Of a stretch of 64,000 nt of DNA, positions 1-8,920 are shown one piece after another. The notes beneath the pieces were generated by a model, which was not told the origin of the DNA, made no database searches, and saw only the letters and a program-made list of their open reading frames with translations. A program made the translations under genes and the position numbers. The stretch's first letter is position 1. Each line of letters opens with the position of its first letter. Source of the stretch: Rhodovibrio sodomensis (GTDB taxonomy: Bacteria; Pseudomonadota; Alphaproteobacteria; Kiloniellales; Rhodovibrionaceae); the NCBI RefSeq assembly GCF_016583645.1, contig NZ_NRRL01000011.1, positions 1 to 64,000 on the forward strand, given 5' to 3'.

Positions 1-224
1 ACGTTTTCTGCTTTCGGGGCCGCAAGGGCGATTTGATCAAGCTGTTGCGATACGACGGCGACGGGTTCTGCCTGTACGCCAAGCGCCTGGAGCGGGGGCG
101 TTTCGTCTGGCCGGGCGCGCGCGAGGGGGTCGTTCACCTCACGCCCGCCCAGCTGGCGATGCTACTGGAGGGGATCGACTGGCGGTCGCCGCAGCGCACC
201 TGGCAGCCCCAGCGCGTCGGCTGA
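1..224 (+). CDS. tnpB: IS66 family accessory protein TnpB, 5'-truncated by window edge
   Basis: The open frame runs from base 3 without a start codon in view and reads VFCFRGRKGDLIKLLRYDGD, followed by LYAKRLERGRFVWP. This is the typical core of the IS66 ORF2 (TnpB) protein, an accessory factor needed for IS66 transposition. The TTG at 33 lies inside the conserved block and is not the start. The C-terminus ends 61 bp before tnpC on the same strand, the usual IS66 order (tnpA is off the window). Identity is secure from motif and context; whether the 5' part is intact cannot be seen. Confidence 0.9.
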   Translation, partial: VFCFRGRKGDLIKLLRYDGDGFCLYAKRLERGRFVWPGAREGVVHLTPAQLAMLLEGIDWRSPQRTWQPQRVG

Positions 225-285
225 TTTTTGGCAGTTTCCGGCGCTTTTTGATGGTGTTTCGGCGGGGTTTGCGGTACTCTAAATC

Positions 286-1926
286 ATGCCGCTGACCCCC
301 GCCGATCTGCCCACCAACGTCGCCGAGTTGCACGCGCTGATCGTCGCGAACGAGGCGGCGTTGGCGGCGAAGGACGCCGAGCTGACGGCCGCCAAGGAGG
401 GTCTCAAGGTCAAGGTCCTGGAGCTGGAGAAGCTCAAGATCGAGCTCGCCCGGCTGAAGCGTATGAAGTTCGGCCGGTCCTCCGAGCGCCTGGAGCGCGA
501 GATCAAGCAGATGGAACTGCTGATCGAGGACCTGGAAGCGGAGACCGCCGGCGATCAGAGCGTCGACGAGGTGGCGCCCGGCGAGACGGCCCCCAAAGCA
601 GGAGACGACACGGAAACCGACAAGCCGCGCGACGCGAAGCCGGCCAAGCCGGCCTCACGCGGCCCCCGTCGGTTCCCCGAGCATCTGCCGCGCAAGCCCG
701 TCGTGCACGATCCCGGCGACACCTGCGGCGAATGCGGCGGCGACCTGCGCAAGGTCGGTGAGACGGAGACCGAGGTGCTGACCTACGTGCCGGGCCGGTT
801 CGAGGTCATCCAGAACATCCGGCCGGCGAAGTCCTGCCGCTGCTGCGAGACGATGGTGCAGGCGCCCATGCCCTCGCTGCCGATCGTGCGCGGGATGCCC
901 TCGCCGGAACTGCTGGCCCAGATCATCGTCAGCAAGTTTTGCGACCATTTGCCCTTGTACCGGCAGGAGCAGATCTACGCCCGCGCCGGCGTCACCCTGA
1001 CGCGGGCGTTGATGGCCGGCTGGCTGGGCAAGATCGCCGAACTGATCGACGCGCTGGTCGAGGCGGCGGGCAAGCACGTGATGGCGGGCGACCACATCCA
1101 CGTCGACGACACGCCGGCGCCCACGCTCGATCCCGGCCGCGGCCGCACGAAGACCGGTCATCAGTGGATCTACCTGCGCGACGAGCGCCCGCACGCCGGC
1201 GAGGCCGCGCCGGCCGCCTTGTACCGCTACACCCCGGACCGGAAGGGCGAGCATCCGCGCACGGAACTCGCCGGTTTCAAGGGCGCGATGCACGCCGACG
1301 GCTACACGGGGTTCAACCAGCTCTACCAGGCCAGCGGCAGCGCGCCGCCGGCGATCGTCGAGGTCGCCTGCATGGCGCACGTCCGCCGCAAGATCCACGA
1401 CGTCCACGCCACCCAGGAGACCGCGCTCACCCGGCAGGGCCTGGAGCTGATCGGACAGTTGTTCGACATCGAGCGCGCCATCGTCGGCGCGCCGCCCGAC
1501 CGGCGCCGCGCCGTGCGCCAACGGGAGAGCAAGCCGGTCCTGGACGCATTCTGGACCTACATCGAAACGGGCCTGCGCAAGCTCCCGAGTAAAAGCAAGC
1601 TGGCGGACGCGCTGCGCTACGCGAAGGTCCGCTGGACGGCGCTCACCCGGTTCGTCGACGACGGGCATCTGGAGATCAGTAACAACGCCGCGGAGCGTGG
1701 CATCAAGCCCCTGGTCCTGGGCAGAAAAAACTGGTTATTCGCCGGTTCGGAGGCCGGCGGGCACCGGGCCGCGAAGTTCTACACGCTGATCGAGACGGCG
1801 AAGCTGAACGGTATCGATCCGATGGCCTATATGACGGCCGTGTTGTCCCGGATCGCCGATCACCCGATCAACCGGATCGACGAGTTGCTCCCCTGGCGCA
1901 TCGAGCTCCCGCCGCGCCGCTCATAG
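286..1926 (+). CDS. tnpC: IS66 family transposase (TnpC), full length
   Basis: A 546-aa DDE transposase that would cut and join IS66 ends. Layout: N-terminal leucine-zipper-like coiled coil (about residues 10-90) ending in KFGRSSERLE, a charged linker, a zinc-finger region with CGECGG and SCRCCE cysteines (about 145-190), then the DDE_Tnp_IS66 core. Visible catalytic-region motifs are HVDDTPAPTLDPG, MHADGYTGFNQLY and SNNAAERGIKPLVLGRKNW, followed by the IS66 C-terminal domain (FYTLIETAKLNGIDP, then HPINRIDELLPW). The length is normal and the frame is unbroken, so the element may still be mobile if tnpA and the left end are intact. Confidence 0.96.
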   Translation: MPLTPADLPTNVAELHALIVANEAALAAKDAELTAAKEGLKVKVLELEKLKIELARLKRMKFGRSSERLEREIKQMELLIEDLEAETAGDQSVDEVAPGETAPKAGDDTETDKPRDAKPAKPASRGPRRFPEHLPRKPVVHDPGDTCGECGGDLRKVGETETEVLTYVPGRFEVIQNIRPAKSCRCCETMVQAPMPSLPIVRGMPSPELLAQIIVSKFCDHLPLYRQEQIYARAGVTLTRALMAGWLGKIAELIDALVEAAGKHVMAGDHIHVDDTPAPTLDPGRGRTKTGHQWIYLRDERPHAGEAAPAALYRYTPDRKGEHPRTELAGFKGAMHADGYTGFNQLYQASGSAPPAIVEVACMAHVRRKIHDVHATQETALTRQGLELIGQLFDIERAIVGAPPDRRRAVRQRESKPVLDAFWTYIETGLRKLPSKSKLADALRYAKVRWTALTRFVDDGHLEISNNAAERGIKPLVLGRKNWLFAGSEAGGHRAAKFYTLIETAKLNGIDPMAYMTAVLSRIADHPINRIDELLPWRIELPPRRS

Positions 1927-1976
1927 AACCGGTCCCGCGTCAAAGCCGCTGACCGCAGTCCTCGCCGCACGCTTAC

Positions 1977-2301
1977 GATCGAGCGACCATGAACCTGATC
2001 CAGTACCTCCACGTGACCGCGGCCGACGTCGCGACCGGAGCGCCCTGGGCGACCAGCGGGCAAATGATCGCCGACTTCCATGTTAGGGAGGCTCATCAGT
2101 CGCCGCGCCTGATGGTGATCGGCTTGAACCGTCCGATTTTAGACGTCCATTGTGTACGTTGATTTTTGCGGATACCTTCTTACGGTGACGCCACGCGGCT
2201 TTTCCCGACCGTGGTAAACGCCACATTAATTGTTAGGCCCTCAGACCGGTGAAACGGAAGGCCAGCGAACACAACTGCACTACGCGACCACGAGGGGAGC
2301 C
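1977..2301. other. Spacer between IS66 and the Fic locus
   Basis: About 325 bp with no convincing gene. A 57-codon frame (1989-2162, plus) can be read, but it lacks a clear ribosome site and I recognise no family. The base composition drops in GC from about 2100 onward, marking entry into the accessory Fic locus. I see no tRNA or obvious attachment site. Confidence 0.4.
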
Positions 2302-2505
2302 ATGACCAACCGTCTCCGTGCCTTGGTCGAAAAGGGGCGGTCGGTGCGGATGACCGATGAGGACCGCGAAGAGCAGCGCCGCACTTTCGCCTACGGGAAC
2401 ACACATATAGAGAACGAGCGTATCACGCGGGTAGAGAACGAGCGTATCACGCGGGCTACCGTTGATGCGCAGGCGGAAGCGCTTAACAGCGAAAAGTCCA
2501 ACTAA
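2302..2505 (+). CDS. Small antitoxin-like protein preceding fic
   Basis: Start chosen at ATG 2302 behind GAGGGGAG; the product is about 67 aa. Residues TFAYGNTHIENERITR resemble the short proteins encoded just upstream of Fic AMP-transferases, and the THIEN stretch recalls, imperfectly, the inhibitory helix [S/T]xxxE[G/N] of Fic antitoxins (the first position would be Asn). The stop at 2505 is 6 bp before the fic start, so they are co-transcribed. The segment ENERITR occurs twice because of an exact 24-bp-period duplication. The antitoxin role is inference from position and motif. Confidence 0.55.
   Translation: MTNRLRALVEKGRSVRMTDEDREEQRRTFAYGNTHIENERITRVENERITRATVDAQAEALNSEKSN
2408..2454 (+). 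repeat. In-frame 24-bp-period duplication inside the antitoxin-like gene
   Basis: A 23-bp block beginning TAGAGAACGAGCG occurs at 2408-2430 and again at 2432-2454 with no mismatch. It adds eight codons in frame, duplicating ENERITR. It looks like recent replication slippage in the candidate inhibitory region. Confidence 0.9.
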
Positions 2506-2511
2506 GGGCTG

Positions 2512-3191
2512 ATGGCCCGAGAAGACAGTGAAAACGGCGGGCGGCGCCATAGTAAGGCGCTGTCCGCCGATATCATTCAGGACCCACAAGAGCGAGCTGA
2601 AGCCGAAGCCAGAAATGGTTTGCGGCAATTTGATGCTGCCGTTGAAATAATCGATTATTATCTGGACGACGAGCGACCCTTTCGCCTTCGGCCTTCTCAA
2701 ATCCTCCATCTTCAACGAATCGCGCTGGAAGGTATAAGTGCTTACGCAGGCAACTTTCGGCCTGGGGCGTCGAAATAGAGGATAGCAAGCACCAGCCGCC
2801 GCCAGCCCACATGGTCCCGGAACTCGTTGAGGACATGTGCGACTATGTGAATGACAATTGGGAAACCGCTGCTGTGGTTCATCTGGCTGCGTATGTTATG
2901 TGGCGGTTAAACTGGATCCATCCGTTTGCGGATGGCAATGGCCGAACATCACGTGCGGTTTCTTACATAGTCCTATCAGTAAAGCTGGGTTACCGAATAC
3001 CCGGTAATCGAACGATCCCCCTGCAAATTTCCGAGGATCGAGGCCCATACTTCCATGCCCTCGACGCTGCCGACGAGGCCGCAGCGCAAGGGGTGGTGGA
3101 CGTAAGCGCCATGGAGCAACTGATGGAACAGCTGCTCGCCGAACAGCTCTACAGCGTCCTCCACGATGCACGAGGCGTACAAGACGTTTGA
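2512..3191 (+). pseudogene. Fic family protein (AMP-transferase), frameshifted
   Basis: Two adjoining frames together form one Fic protein. 2512-2778 gives the N-terminal helices and ends ...YAGNFRPGASK-stop; the next frame, entered at the GGGG run 2764-2767, continues GVEIEDSKHQPPPAHMVPE and carries the Fic catalytic motif HPFADGNGRTSR. One extra G would restore YAGNFRPGGVEIEDS. Fic enzymes transfer AMP from ATP to target hydroxyls, and the motif itself (His, Asp, Asn, Arg) is intact. The defect is therefore either a real one-base deletion, a sequencing error in the G run, or less likely programmed slippage. As written, the enzyme cannot be made. Confidence 0.85.
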
Positions 3192-3421
3192 GGCGGCGGA
3201 CGTTACCAGTCGTTACGGCCACGCCTATAACCCCTGACCAGCGCCCGCGCCCACGCTTCGCCCCACATTGCTGTGGCTCGGCAAGCGGTCGTGGCGCCGA
3301 TCGGCATCACAAAGCAACGACACAAAACCCTTTCCAGCGGTCAGCGGCTCACCGCCCACACTTTCTGTACGCCGTTAGAGCCAACCGGCGATTGGTCTCG
3401 GAGGTGTTCGGTGACGGCGGC

Positions 3422-4273
3422 TCATTTGACGAGCAGGATGGGGACCGGGCAGACCCGCAGCATTTCCATCGTGGTGGAGCCGGCGAAAAAGGCGCGAAAC
3501 CGGGTGTGGCCGGAGGACCCCATGACCAGGTGATCGAACGCGTCCTCGGCGACCAGTCCGCCCAGGGCCTGGTCGGGTTGTCCCGCTCGGACCTCGGTGG
3601 CCGCTTCGATCCCGGCCCCGGCGAGCACCGCCTTCGCGGGGTCCAGGAGCTTGTGGTTCGCCTCCGTGTCCTCCCCGAAGGTCACGACGGTCGTCTTTAG
3701 CCCGGCGTAGACCGGGCTGCGGGCCAGATAATCCACCGCCCGCATGGCGCTCGGGCTCCCGTCGTAGGCGACCAGAACCCGCTCGATCGGATGAAAGGTC
3801 TCGGCGGCAACGAACAACGGCTTGCTGACGGATCGCATCGCCCGTTCCAGGTGCGAGCCCAGGTGAACATTCGGGGATGCAGCCGCTTCACCGCGCTTGC
3901 CGACCACGACCAGATCGCTCCCGGCTTCCTTCTCGGTGATCGCTTCGACGACGTCCCCGTGGCGCAGGTGGGGCGTCGCGTCGACGCCGGCGCTCTTGAG
4001 CAGCGCCAGCGCGTCCTCGAGGATCGCGCGGCCGTGCTGCGCGGCGAGCTTGGCGCGCTGCTCGTCGAGTTCCGTCAAGTTGCGCAGGAGCGCACTCCGG
4101 GCGCCCAGCGCAATCGATCCCGAGAGGTCAGAGCCCTTGCCGCCCTCCCGTCTGCCGAGAACGTGCATCAACTCGACGGCGAGCCCGGCACGTTGGGCGA
4201 TCCAGGCCGCGGCATCGCACACGCTTCTGGAATAAGGGGAGCCGTCCACTAACGCGATCAGCTTCTGTGTCAT
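3422..4273 (-). CDS. Universal stress protein, tandem UspA domains
   Basis: 283 aa with two UspA folds (about 1-140 and 150-283). The second has the ATP-binding pattern in MGSSGHTRFRAFFAGSTT and ends PVPILLVK; the first, ending KPLFVAAE, has a degenerate phosphate loop (VVGKRGEAAASPNVHLGS). Cytoplasmic stress-response nucleotide-binding protein. It starts 13 bp after the SulP transporter gene on the same strand, so the two form an operon, a common pairing that suggests a role in stress or anion homeostasis linked to the transporter. No transmembrane segment. Confidence 0.9.
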   Translation of the reverse strand: MTQKLIALVDGSPYSRSVCDAAAWIAQRAGLAVELMHVLGRREGGKGSDLSGSIALGARSALLRNLTELDEQRAKLAAQHGRAILEDALALLKSAGVDATPHLRHGDVVEAITEKEAGSDLVVVGKRGEAAASPNVHLGSHLERAMRSVSKPLFVAAETFHPIERVLVAYDGSPSAMRAVDYLARSPVYAGLKTTVVTFGEDTEANHKLLDPAKAVLAGAGIEAATEVRAGQPDQALGGLVAEDAFDHLVMGSSGHTRFRAFFAGSTTMEMLRVCPVPILLVK

Positions 4274-4286
4274 GATGCCTGCTTCC

Positions 4287-5771
4287 TCAATGGCCCATCA
4301 GTCTTTCCATCGCGTCCGGCTTATCATGGATCGCTAGACGGTCGACGATCGTTTCGGAGGCTTCGTTCATACCGACGAGCTCGACCTCGGCCCCATCGCG
4401 CCGGAACTTCACAACGGCCATATCGAGGGCGGCAACCGAGGACACGTCCCAGATGTGGGCGTGGCTTACGTCGATCACGACGCGCTCGACCGCCTCCTTG
4501 AAGTCGAACGCCTGCATGAAGTCCTCGGCCGATGCGAAGAACAACTGGCCTTCCACCGCATAGGTGCGGGTCCGGCCATCCTCGGACAGGGTGGTGGTGA
4601 CCCGGAAAATCTGGGCGATCTTGCTGGCGAAGAAGATGCCCGACAGGAGCACACCAACCAGCACCCCGATCGCGAGGTTATGCGTCACCACAACCACGAC
4701 CACTGTCGCCAGCATGACGACCGAGGATGACAGCGGATGGGTGCGCAACTGCTTGACCGACGACCAGGAGAAGGTGCCGATCGCGACCATGATCATGATC
4801 GCCACCAGCGCGGCCATCGGGATCCGCGCGACCAGATCGCCCAACACCACGACCATGAACAGCAGATAGCCCCCGGCAGCGAAGCACGAGAGGCGGCCGC
4901 GCCCGCCCGACTTGATGTTGATGATCGACTGACCGATCATGGCGCATCCCGCCATGCCGCCGATGAAGCCGGTCGCCGTGTTGGCGAGGCCCTGGCCGAG
5001 GCACTCCCGGTTGCGATCCGATGGGGTGTCGGTCAGCTCGTCGACGATGTTCTGCGTCATCAGGCTTTCCAGCAGCCCGACCACCGCGACCGCCGCAGCG
5101 TAGGGGAGGATGATCGTCAGTGTTTCCAGGGTCAGCGGGATATCGGGCAGCAGGAACATCGGCAGGGTGTCCGGCAGCGCGCCCATGTCGCCGACGGTCC
5201 GCACGTCCCAACCGAACGCGATCACCAGGACGGTGAGGGCGATGATGGCAACCAGCGGTGCCGGAACCGCTTTGGTAACCAGGGGGAACAGGTAGACGAT
5301 CGCCAGGCCGCCCAGCACCAGCGGGTAAGTCAGCCACGGGACGCCGACCAGTTCCGGCACCTGTGCGAGAAAAATCAGGATCGCCAGCGCGTTGACGAAG
5401 CCGGTCATGACCGAGCGCGAAACGAACCGCATCAGTTTGCCGAGACCTGCGGCACCCGCGGCGATTTGCATCAGCCCGGCGAGCACGGTCGTGGCCAGCA
5501 GGTACTGCAGGCCGTGATCCTTCACCAGCGTCACCATCAAGACGGCCGTGGCCGCCGTTGCAGCGGAGATCATGCCCGGCCGCCCGCCCGCGATGGCCGT
5601 CACGACGGCGATCGAGAAGGCGCCGTAGAGCCCAACTTTCGGATCGACCCCGGCGATGATTGAGAAGGCGATAGCTTCGGGTATCAGCGCCAGAGCGACG
5701 ACAATTCCGGACAGCAGATCACCTCGGATATTGCCGGACCACTGATCGCGGTAGGCGTGAAAGTTAAGCAT
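4287..5771 (-). CDS. SulP family anion transporter with STAS domain
   Basis: 494 aa inner-membrane carrier of the SulP family (sulfate, bicarbonate or other anions). The N-terminal signature [18 protein letters not shown], about ten to twelve hydrophobic segments, and a C-terminal STAS domain (about 385-494, with [20 protein letters not shown]) define it. The substrate cannot be read from sequence; the short loops and [11 protein letters not shown] block resemble BicA-like bicarbonate carriers more than plant sulfate carriers. First gene of a two-gene minus-strand operon with the UspA protein. ATG at 5771. Confidence 0.92.
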   Translation of the reverse strand: MLNFHAYRDQWSGNIRGDLLSGIVVALALIPEAIAFSIIAGVDPKVGLYGAFSIAVVTAIAGGRPGMISAATAATAVLMVTLVKDHGLQYLLATTVLAGLMQIAAGAAGLGKLMRFVSRSVMTGFVNALAILIFLAQVPELVGVPWLTYPLVLGGLAIVYLFPLVTKAVPAPLVAIIALTVLVIAFGWDVRTVGDMGALPDTLPMFLLPDIPLTLETLTIILPYAAAVAVVGLLESLMTQNIVDELTDTPSDRNRECLGQGLANTATGFIGGMAGCAMIGQSIINIKSGGRGRLSCFAAGGYLLFMVVVLGDLVARIPMAALVAIMIMVAIGTFSWSSVKQLRTHPLSSSVVMLATVVVVVVTHNLAIGVLVGVLLSGIFFASKIAQIFRVTTTLSEDGRTRTYAVEGQLFFASAEDFMQAFDFKEAVERVVIDVSHAHIWDVSSVAALDMAVVKFRRDGAEVELVGMNEASETIVDRLAIHDKPDAMERLMGH

Positions 5772-6025
5772 AAAAATCCCGTCTGCGTCCGGCCGTCCGG
5801 GCCCGACGTGTCATGTTTTCCAGATTCGGATGGTCAAGCGAACGCGCGGCCGCCGGCTTAAATCGGGCGGGACGGACGTGTGCGGACCCGCCTGCTTCGG
5901 TCAGACGGACGCACCAACCTCACAATACCAGCGCCCAGCCTAGTTGATCGGCGTTTAATTTCAATCCGAAATTTCCAAGCACACGCGTGGCCTGCGCCCC
6001 AGCCCAGATCGTGGCTTGCTGCCCG

Positions 6026-6847
6026 CTAAGCGGCGCGTATCAGCAAGGCTTTGATGTTGTCGTCCGTCGGCAGGGTGATGCGGTTCAAGAGACGGTAGCG
6101 ATAGCCCGCACCTTCGGACATCGCGCGCAAATGTGCGTTGGTAAAATAGTTTAGATGATCGGGGAGGCGGATCCCGCACCAGCGCGGTCCGAGGAGCCGG
6201 GCGTTGAGTGACCCGAAGTTCGGGACGCGCACGAACAGGACGCCGCCCGGCCTCAGTTTTGTGATGGCTCGGTGAAGCACCTCGCGCGGGCGGTCTTCAT
6301 GCTCCAGGTAGGAGCGCATGATGATGCCGTCGAACGCCCCGTCGTCGAACGCCGCGAGGCCCGCCAGGGCGGACGCGTTCACCGCGTGCCCACCGCGCGC
6401 CCGCATTTTTTCGTCCGCCCGTCGCCACAGGCCCTCGGAGATTTCGATGCCGTACGGCACGAACGGTTCCGGCACCCGGCCCTCGCCGCAACCGACATCG
6501 AGGACATGGCCCTCGGGCAGGACCCGCCGCAGAAGGTCGTTCTGGTCGTGGCGGGCGAATGCGAACTGTCGCTTGATCGTCTTCACCAACGCCCGGCCGC
6601 GCGGCCACCGCTTTTCCCGCCGCTTTTTCTCGGCTGTCGCCGTCTTCTCCCAGGCTAGGTTCTCCGCCAGCTCTTCGTAATCCGGGGCTTCCGGCACGTA
6701 GACGAAGGCGCAGTTCGCGCAGCGCACCATTCTCCACATGCCATGGTCGTAGCGCGGCAGCGTCTGCGGCCGGTCGGCATCGCAATTCGGGCAGGTCCTT
6801 GCATGGGTCCTGATATCGGCCAACGAAAAACTCCGGATCAACTGCAC
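6026..6847 (-). CDS. Class I SAM-dependent methyltransferase with N-terminal Cys motif
   Basis: 273 aa. Residues about 17-55 contain CPNCDADRP and CANCAFVYV, a zinc-ribbon-like pair common in sugar or small-molecule methyltransferases of this type. Motif I is VLDVGCGEGRVPEPF (about 115-130), followed by the acidic and post-I regions (DGAFDGIIMRSYLEHEDRP). The enzyme would transfer a methyl group from SAM; the substrate is unknown. It is isolated between SulP and menA on the same strand, with spacers of 254 and 122 bp, so no pathway is implied. Confidence 0.8.
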   Translation of the reverse strand: MQLIRSFSLADIRTHARTCPNCDADRPQTLPRYDHGMWRMVRCANCAFVYVPEAPDYEELAENLAWEKTATAEKKRREKRWPRGRALVKTIKRQFAFARHDQNDLLRRVLPEGHVLDVGCGEGRVPEPFVPYGIEISEGLWRRADEKMRARGGHAVNASALAGLAAFDDGAFDGIIMRSYLEHEDRPREVLHRAITKLRPGGVLFVRVPNFGSLNARLLGPRWCGIRLPDHLNYFTNAHLRAMSEGAGYRYRLLNRITLPTDDNIKALLIRAA

Positions 6848-6969
6848 ATCGTCGCCGTGGTATAGTCATTTACGCTATGGAGCAGCAAGGCCGGCGCAGG
6901 GGTCTTGGCCGCCTGCCTCGCGACCGTCCAGCGCCTTCCACTGCTCGACCCTTAGGCGGGACGCGCGGC

Positions 6970-7938
6970 TCAGCTGACCGCGAGGCCGGCCGCGAACAAC
7001 AGGCTGTGGACGAGCATCAGTTTGCCGCAGCGGGCCAGGGTGCGGTTCAGGGTTGGACCGTCCGTCGTGGTGTAGAGCGTGCGCACGACGGCCGCGGCGA
7101 GCGGCAGGGTCGCGAGCGGCAGCAGCCTTGGCCAGGCGCCGTCGGCCACGGCCATGACCGCCGGCACGCCGTAGGCCAGCGCCAGCAGGCCCAGGAACTC
7201 GACCCGTGCCGCGGGGCGGCCGAAGCGCACCACAAGCGTGCGCTTGCCCGCGTCGCGGTCGCCGTCGGCGTCGCGGATGTTGTTGATCACCAGCATGCAG
7301 GTGGTAAGCCCGGCCGCCGGCAGGCTGGCGACCAGGGCGTGCCAGGACAGCGTGCCGGCCGGCAAGCCGGCCGGCAGCGGGGACAGCGGCGCGGCGGCCT
7401 GGACGTAGACCGTGCCGTTGACCGCGACCAGGCCGAAGAACACGAACACGAACGGGTCGCCCAGGCCCTTGTAGCCGTAGGCCGGCCCGCCGGTATAGGC
7501 GATTCCGGCGGCGATCGAGCCCAGCCCGACCGCCACGACCGGCAGGCCGCCCAGCCAGACCAGGTAGCAGCCGACCGCGACCGCGCCGGCGAAGGTCGCC
7601 CACATCGCGCGGTAGACGGTTCGCCCGTCGATCAGGCCGCCCGAGGTCACCCGCCGGAAGCCGACGCGGCTGTCGGTGTCGGCGCCCTTGATCGCATCGT
7701 AGTAGTCGTTGGCGAAATTGGTGCCGATCTGGATCAGCAGCGCCCCCAGCAGGGCGGCCACGGCGGCGCCGGCATGGAATACCCCGGTCCCGAGCGCGGC
7801 CCCGGTGCCGACGATCACCGGCGAGGCGCCGGCCGGCAGGGTCTGCGGGCGCGCGGCCATCAGCCAGGCGCGCAGGCGGGAGACGGTCTGGGCGCGTCCC
7901 GCGTCGGCGGCTTGATGGGGTGAGGCCGGGTCGCTCAT
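6970..7938 (-). CDS. menA: 1,4-dihydroxy-2-naphthoate polyprenyltransferase (MenA-like UbiA family)
   Basis: 322 aa from ATG 7938 (an upstream TTG would add eight unlikely residues). An integral-membrane prenyltransferase with the two UbiA Mg-diphosphate motifs: NDYYDAIKGADTDSRVG (about 77-93) and INNIRDADGDRDAGKRT (about 215-230). The GFRRVTSGGLI block after motif 1 is MenA-like rather than UbiA-like. MenA prenylates DHNA in menaquinone synthesis. No other men or futalosine genes are in view, so the pathway assignment rests on the motif. rarD starts upstream on the same strand and ends 40 bp before it. Confidence 0.82.
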   Translation of the reverse strand: MSDPASPHQAADAGRAQTVSRLRAWLMAARPQTLPAGASPVIVGTGAALGTGVFHAGAAVAALLGALLIQIGTNFANDYYDAIKGADTDSRVGFRRVTSGGLIDGRTVYRAMWATFAGAVAVGCYLVWLGGLPVVAVGLGSIAAGIAYTGGPAYGYKGLGDPFVFVFFGLVAVNGTVYVQAAAPLSPLPAGLPAGTLSWHALVASLPAAGLTTCMLVINNIRDADGDRDAGKRTLVVRFGRPAARVEFLGLLALAYGVPAVMAVADGAWPRLLPLATLPLAAAVVRTLYTTTDGPTLNRTLARCGKLMLVHSLLFAAGLAVS

Positions 7939-7978
7939 GGCCGCGCTACACCATACCCGCAATGCCGATGCAATGCGG

Positions 7979-8890
7979 CTAGTGCGCAGCGGCCGCCCGT
8001 CGGGCCCGGCGGTCGCGCGTCGCCTGACGCCAGCGGTCGGCGGAGAAGACCGCGAGCGCGGTCCAGATGAACGCGAAGGTGATCGCGTGATCGACCGAGA
8101 ACGGCTCGCCGAAGGCGAACACCGCCAGCAGGAAATGCCCGGTCGGGGCTAGGTACTGGAAGAAGCCGACGGCGATGTAGCTGATCCGCCGGGCCCCGCA
8201 GGTGAACCAGATCAGCGGCAGCGAGGTGATCACGCCGGCCGCCATCAGCAAGACTGCCTGGCCCGGGCCGGCGGCGGTGAAGCTGCCGGTCCCGGCCGCG
8301 CCCAGCCAGAGCAGAAACACCAGCGCGAACGGCCCCATGATCAGGGTTTCCAGGAACAGCCCCTCGATCGATTCCACGTTGGTGGTCTTGCGGATCAGGC
8401 CGTAGAACCCGAACGACAGCGCGACCACCAGCGACGGCCAGGGCAGGCCGGCCGTCTGGAACGCCAGGTTGGCGACGCCGATCGCCGCAAGCCCGACCGC
8501 CACGCCCTGCGCCGGGCTCAACCGCTCGCGCAGCACCAGCACGCCCAGCACCACGTTGACCAGCGGATTGATGTAGTAGCCGAGCGAGATCTCCATCACC
8601 CGCTCGGCGGACACGGCCCAGATGAAGGTCAGCCAGTTGGCGCAGATGAACAGCGTCGAGCCCGCCAGCATCAGCCGCGTGCGCGGGTCCGCCAGCGCCG
8701 CCTTGACCGCCCGCCAGCGGCCCAAGACCGTCAGCAGGCCGGCTAGCAGCACCACCGACCAGACGATCCGGTGGGACAGCACTTCCAGCGGCGGCACGTG
8801 GCTCAGCACGTGGAAGTACACCGGCAGCACGCCCCAGCTGCCGAACGCCGCGGCGGCATAGGCGCCGCCGACCAGTTTCTCGTCGCGCAT
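7979..8890 (-). CDS. rarD: EamA family transporter RarD
   Basis: 303 aa with ten predicted membrane segments arranged as two EamA repeats. RarD hallmarks are visible: GSWGVLPVYFH near the N-terminus, LSHRIVWSVV, and SLGYYINPLVNVVLGVL. The family moves metabolites; RarD is historically linked to chloramphenicol sensitivity, but its substrate is not known. It lies between the MFS carrier and menA in a run of minus-strand membrane protein genes with gaps of 30-40 bp, compatible with one transcript. Confidence 0.9.
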   Translation of the reverse strand: MRDEKLVGGAYAAAAFGSWGVLPVYFHVLSHVPPLEVLSHRIVWSVVLLAGLLTVLGRWRAVKAALADPRTRLMLAGSTLFICANWLTFIWAVSAERVMEISLGYYINPLVNVVLGVLVLRERLSPAQGVAVGLAAIGVANLAFQTAGLPWPSLVVALSFGFYGLIRKTTNVESIEGLFLETLIMGPFALVFLLWLGAAGTGSFTAAGPGQAVLLMAAGVITSLPLIWFTCGARRISYIAVGFFQYLAPTGHFLLAVFAFGEPFSVDHAITFAFIWTALAVFSADRWRQATRDRRARRAAAAH

Positions 8891-8920
8891 GAAAGCCTTC
8901 TTGCTTTTTGTTGTCCGCGC

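Larger units (their letters stand above)
1..1976 (+). mobile_element. IS66-family insertion sequence, right portion
   Basis: tnpB and tnpC are followed 50 bp downstream by CCGCACGCTTAC ending at 1976; IS66-family ends commonly finish in CGCTTAC, so I place the right terminus there. The next eight bases, GATCGAGC, would be one copy of the 8-bp target duplication typical of the family. The left end lies outside the window, so neither the inverted repeat nor the duplication can be verified. Confidence 0.7.

Noticed and set aside
1989..2162. 57-codon ORF after the IS66 end
   Set aside because: No ribosome site, no recognised family, and it lies in a region of insertion scars.
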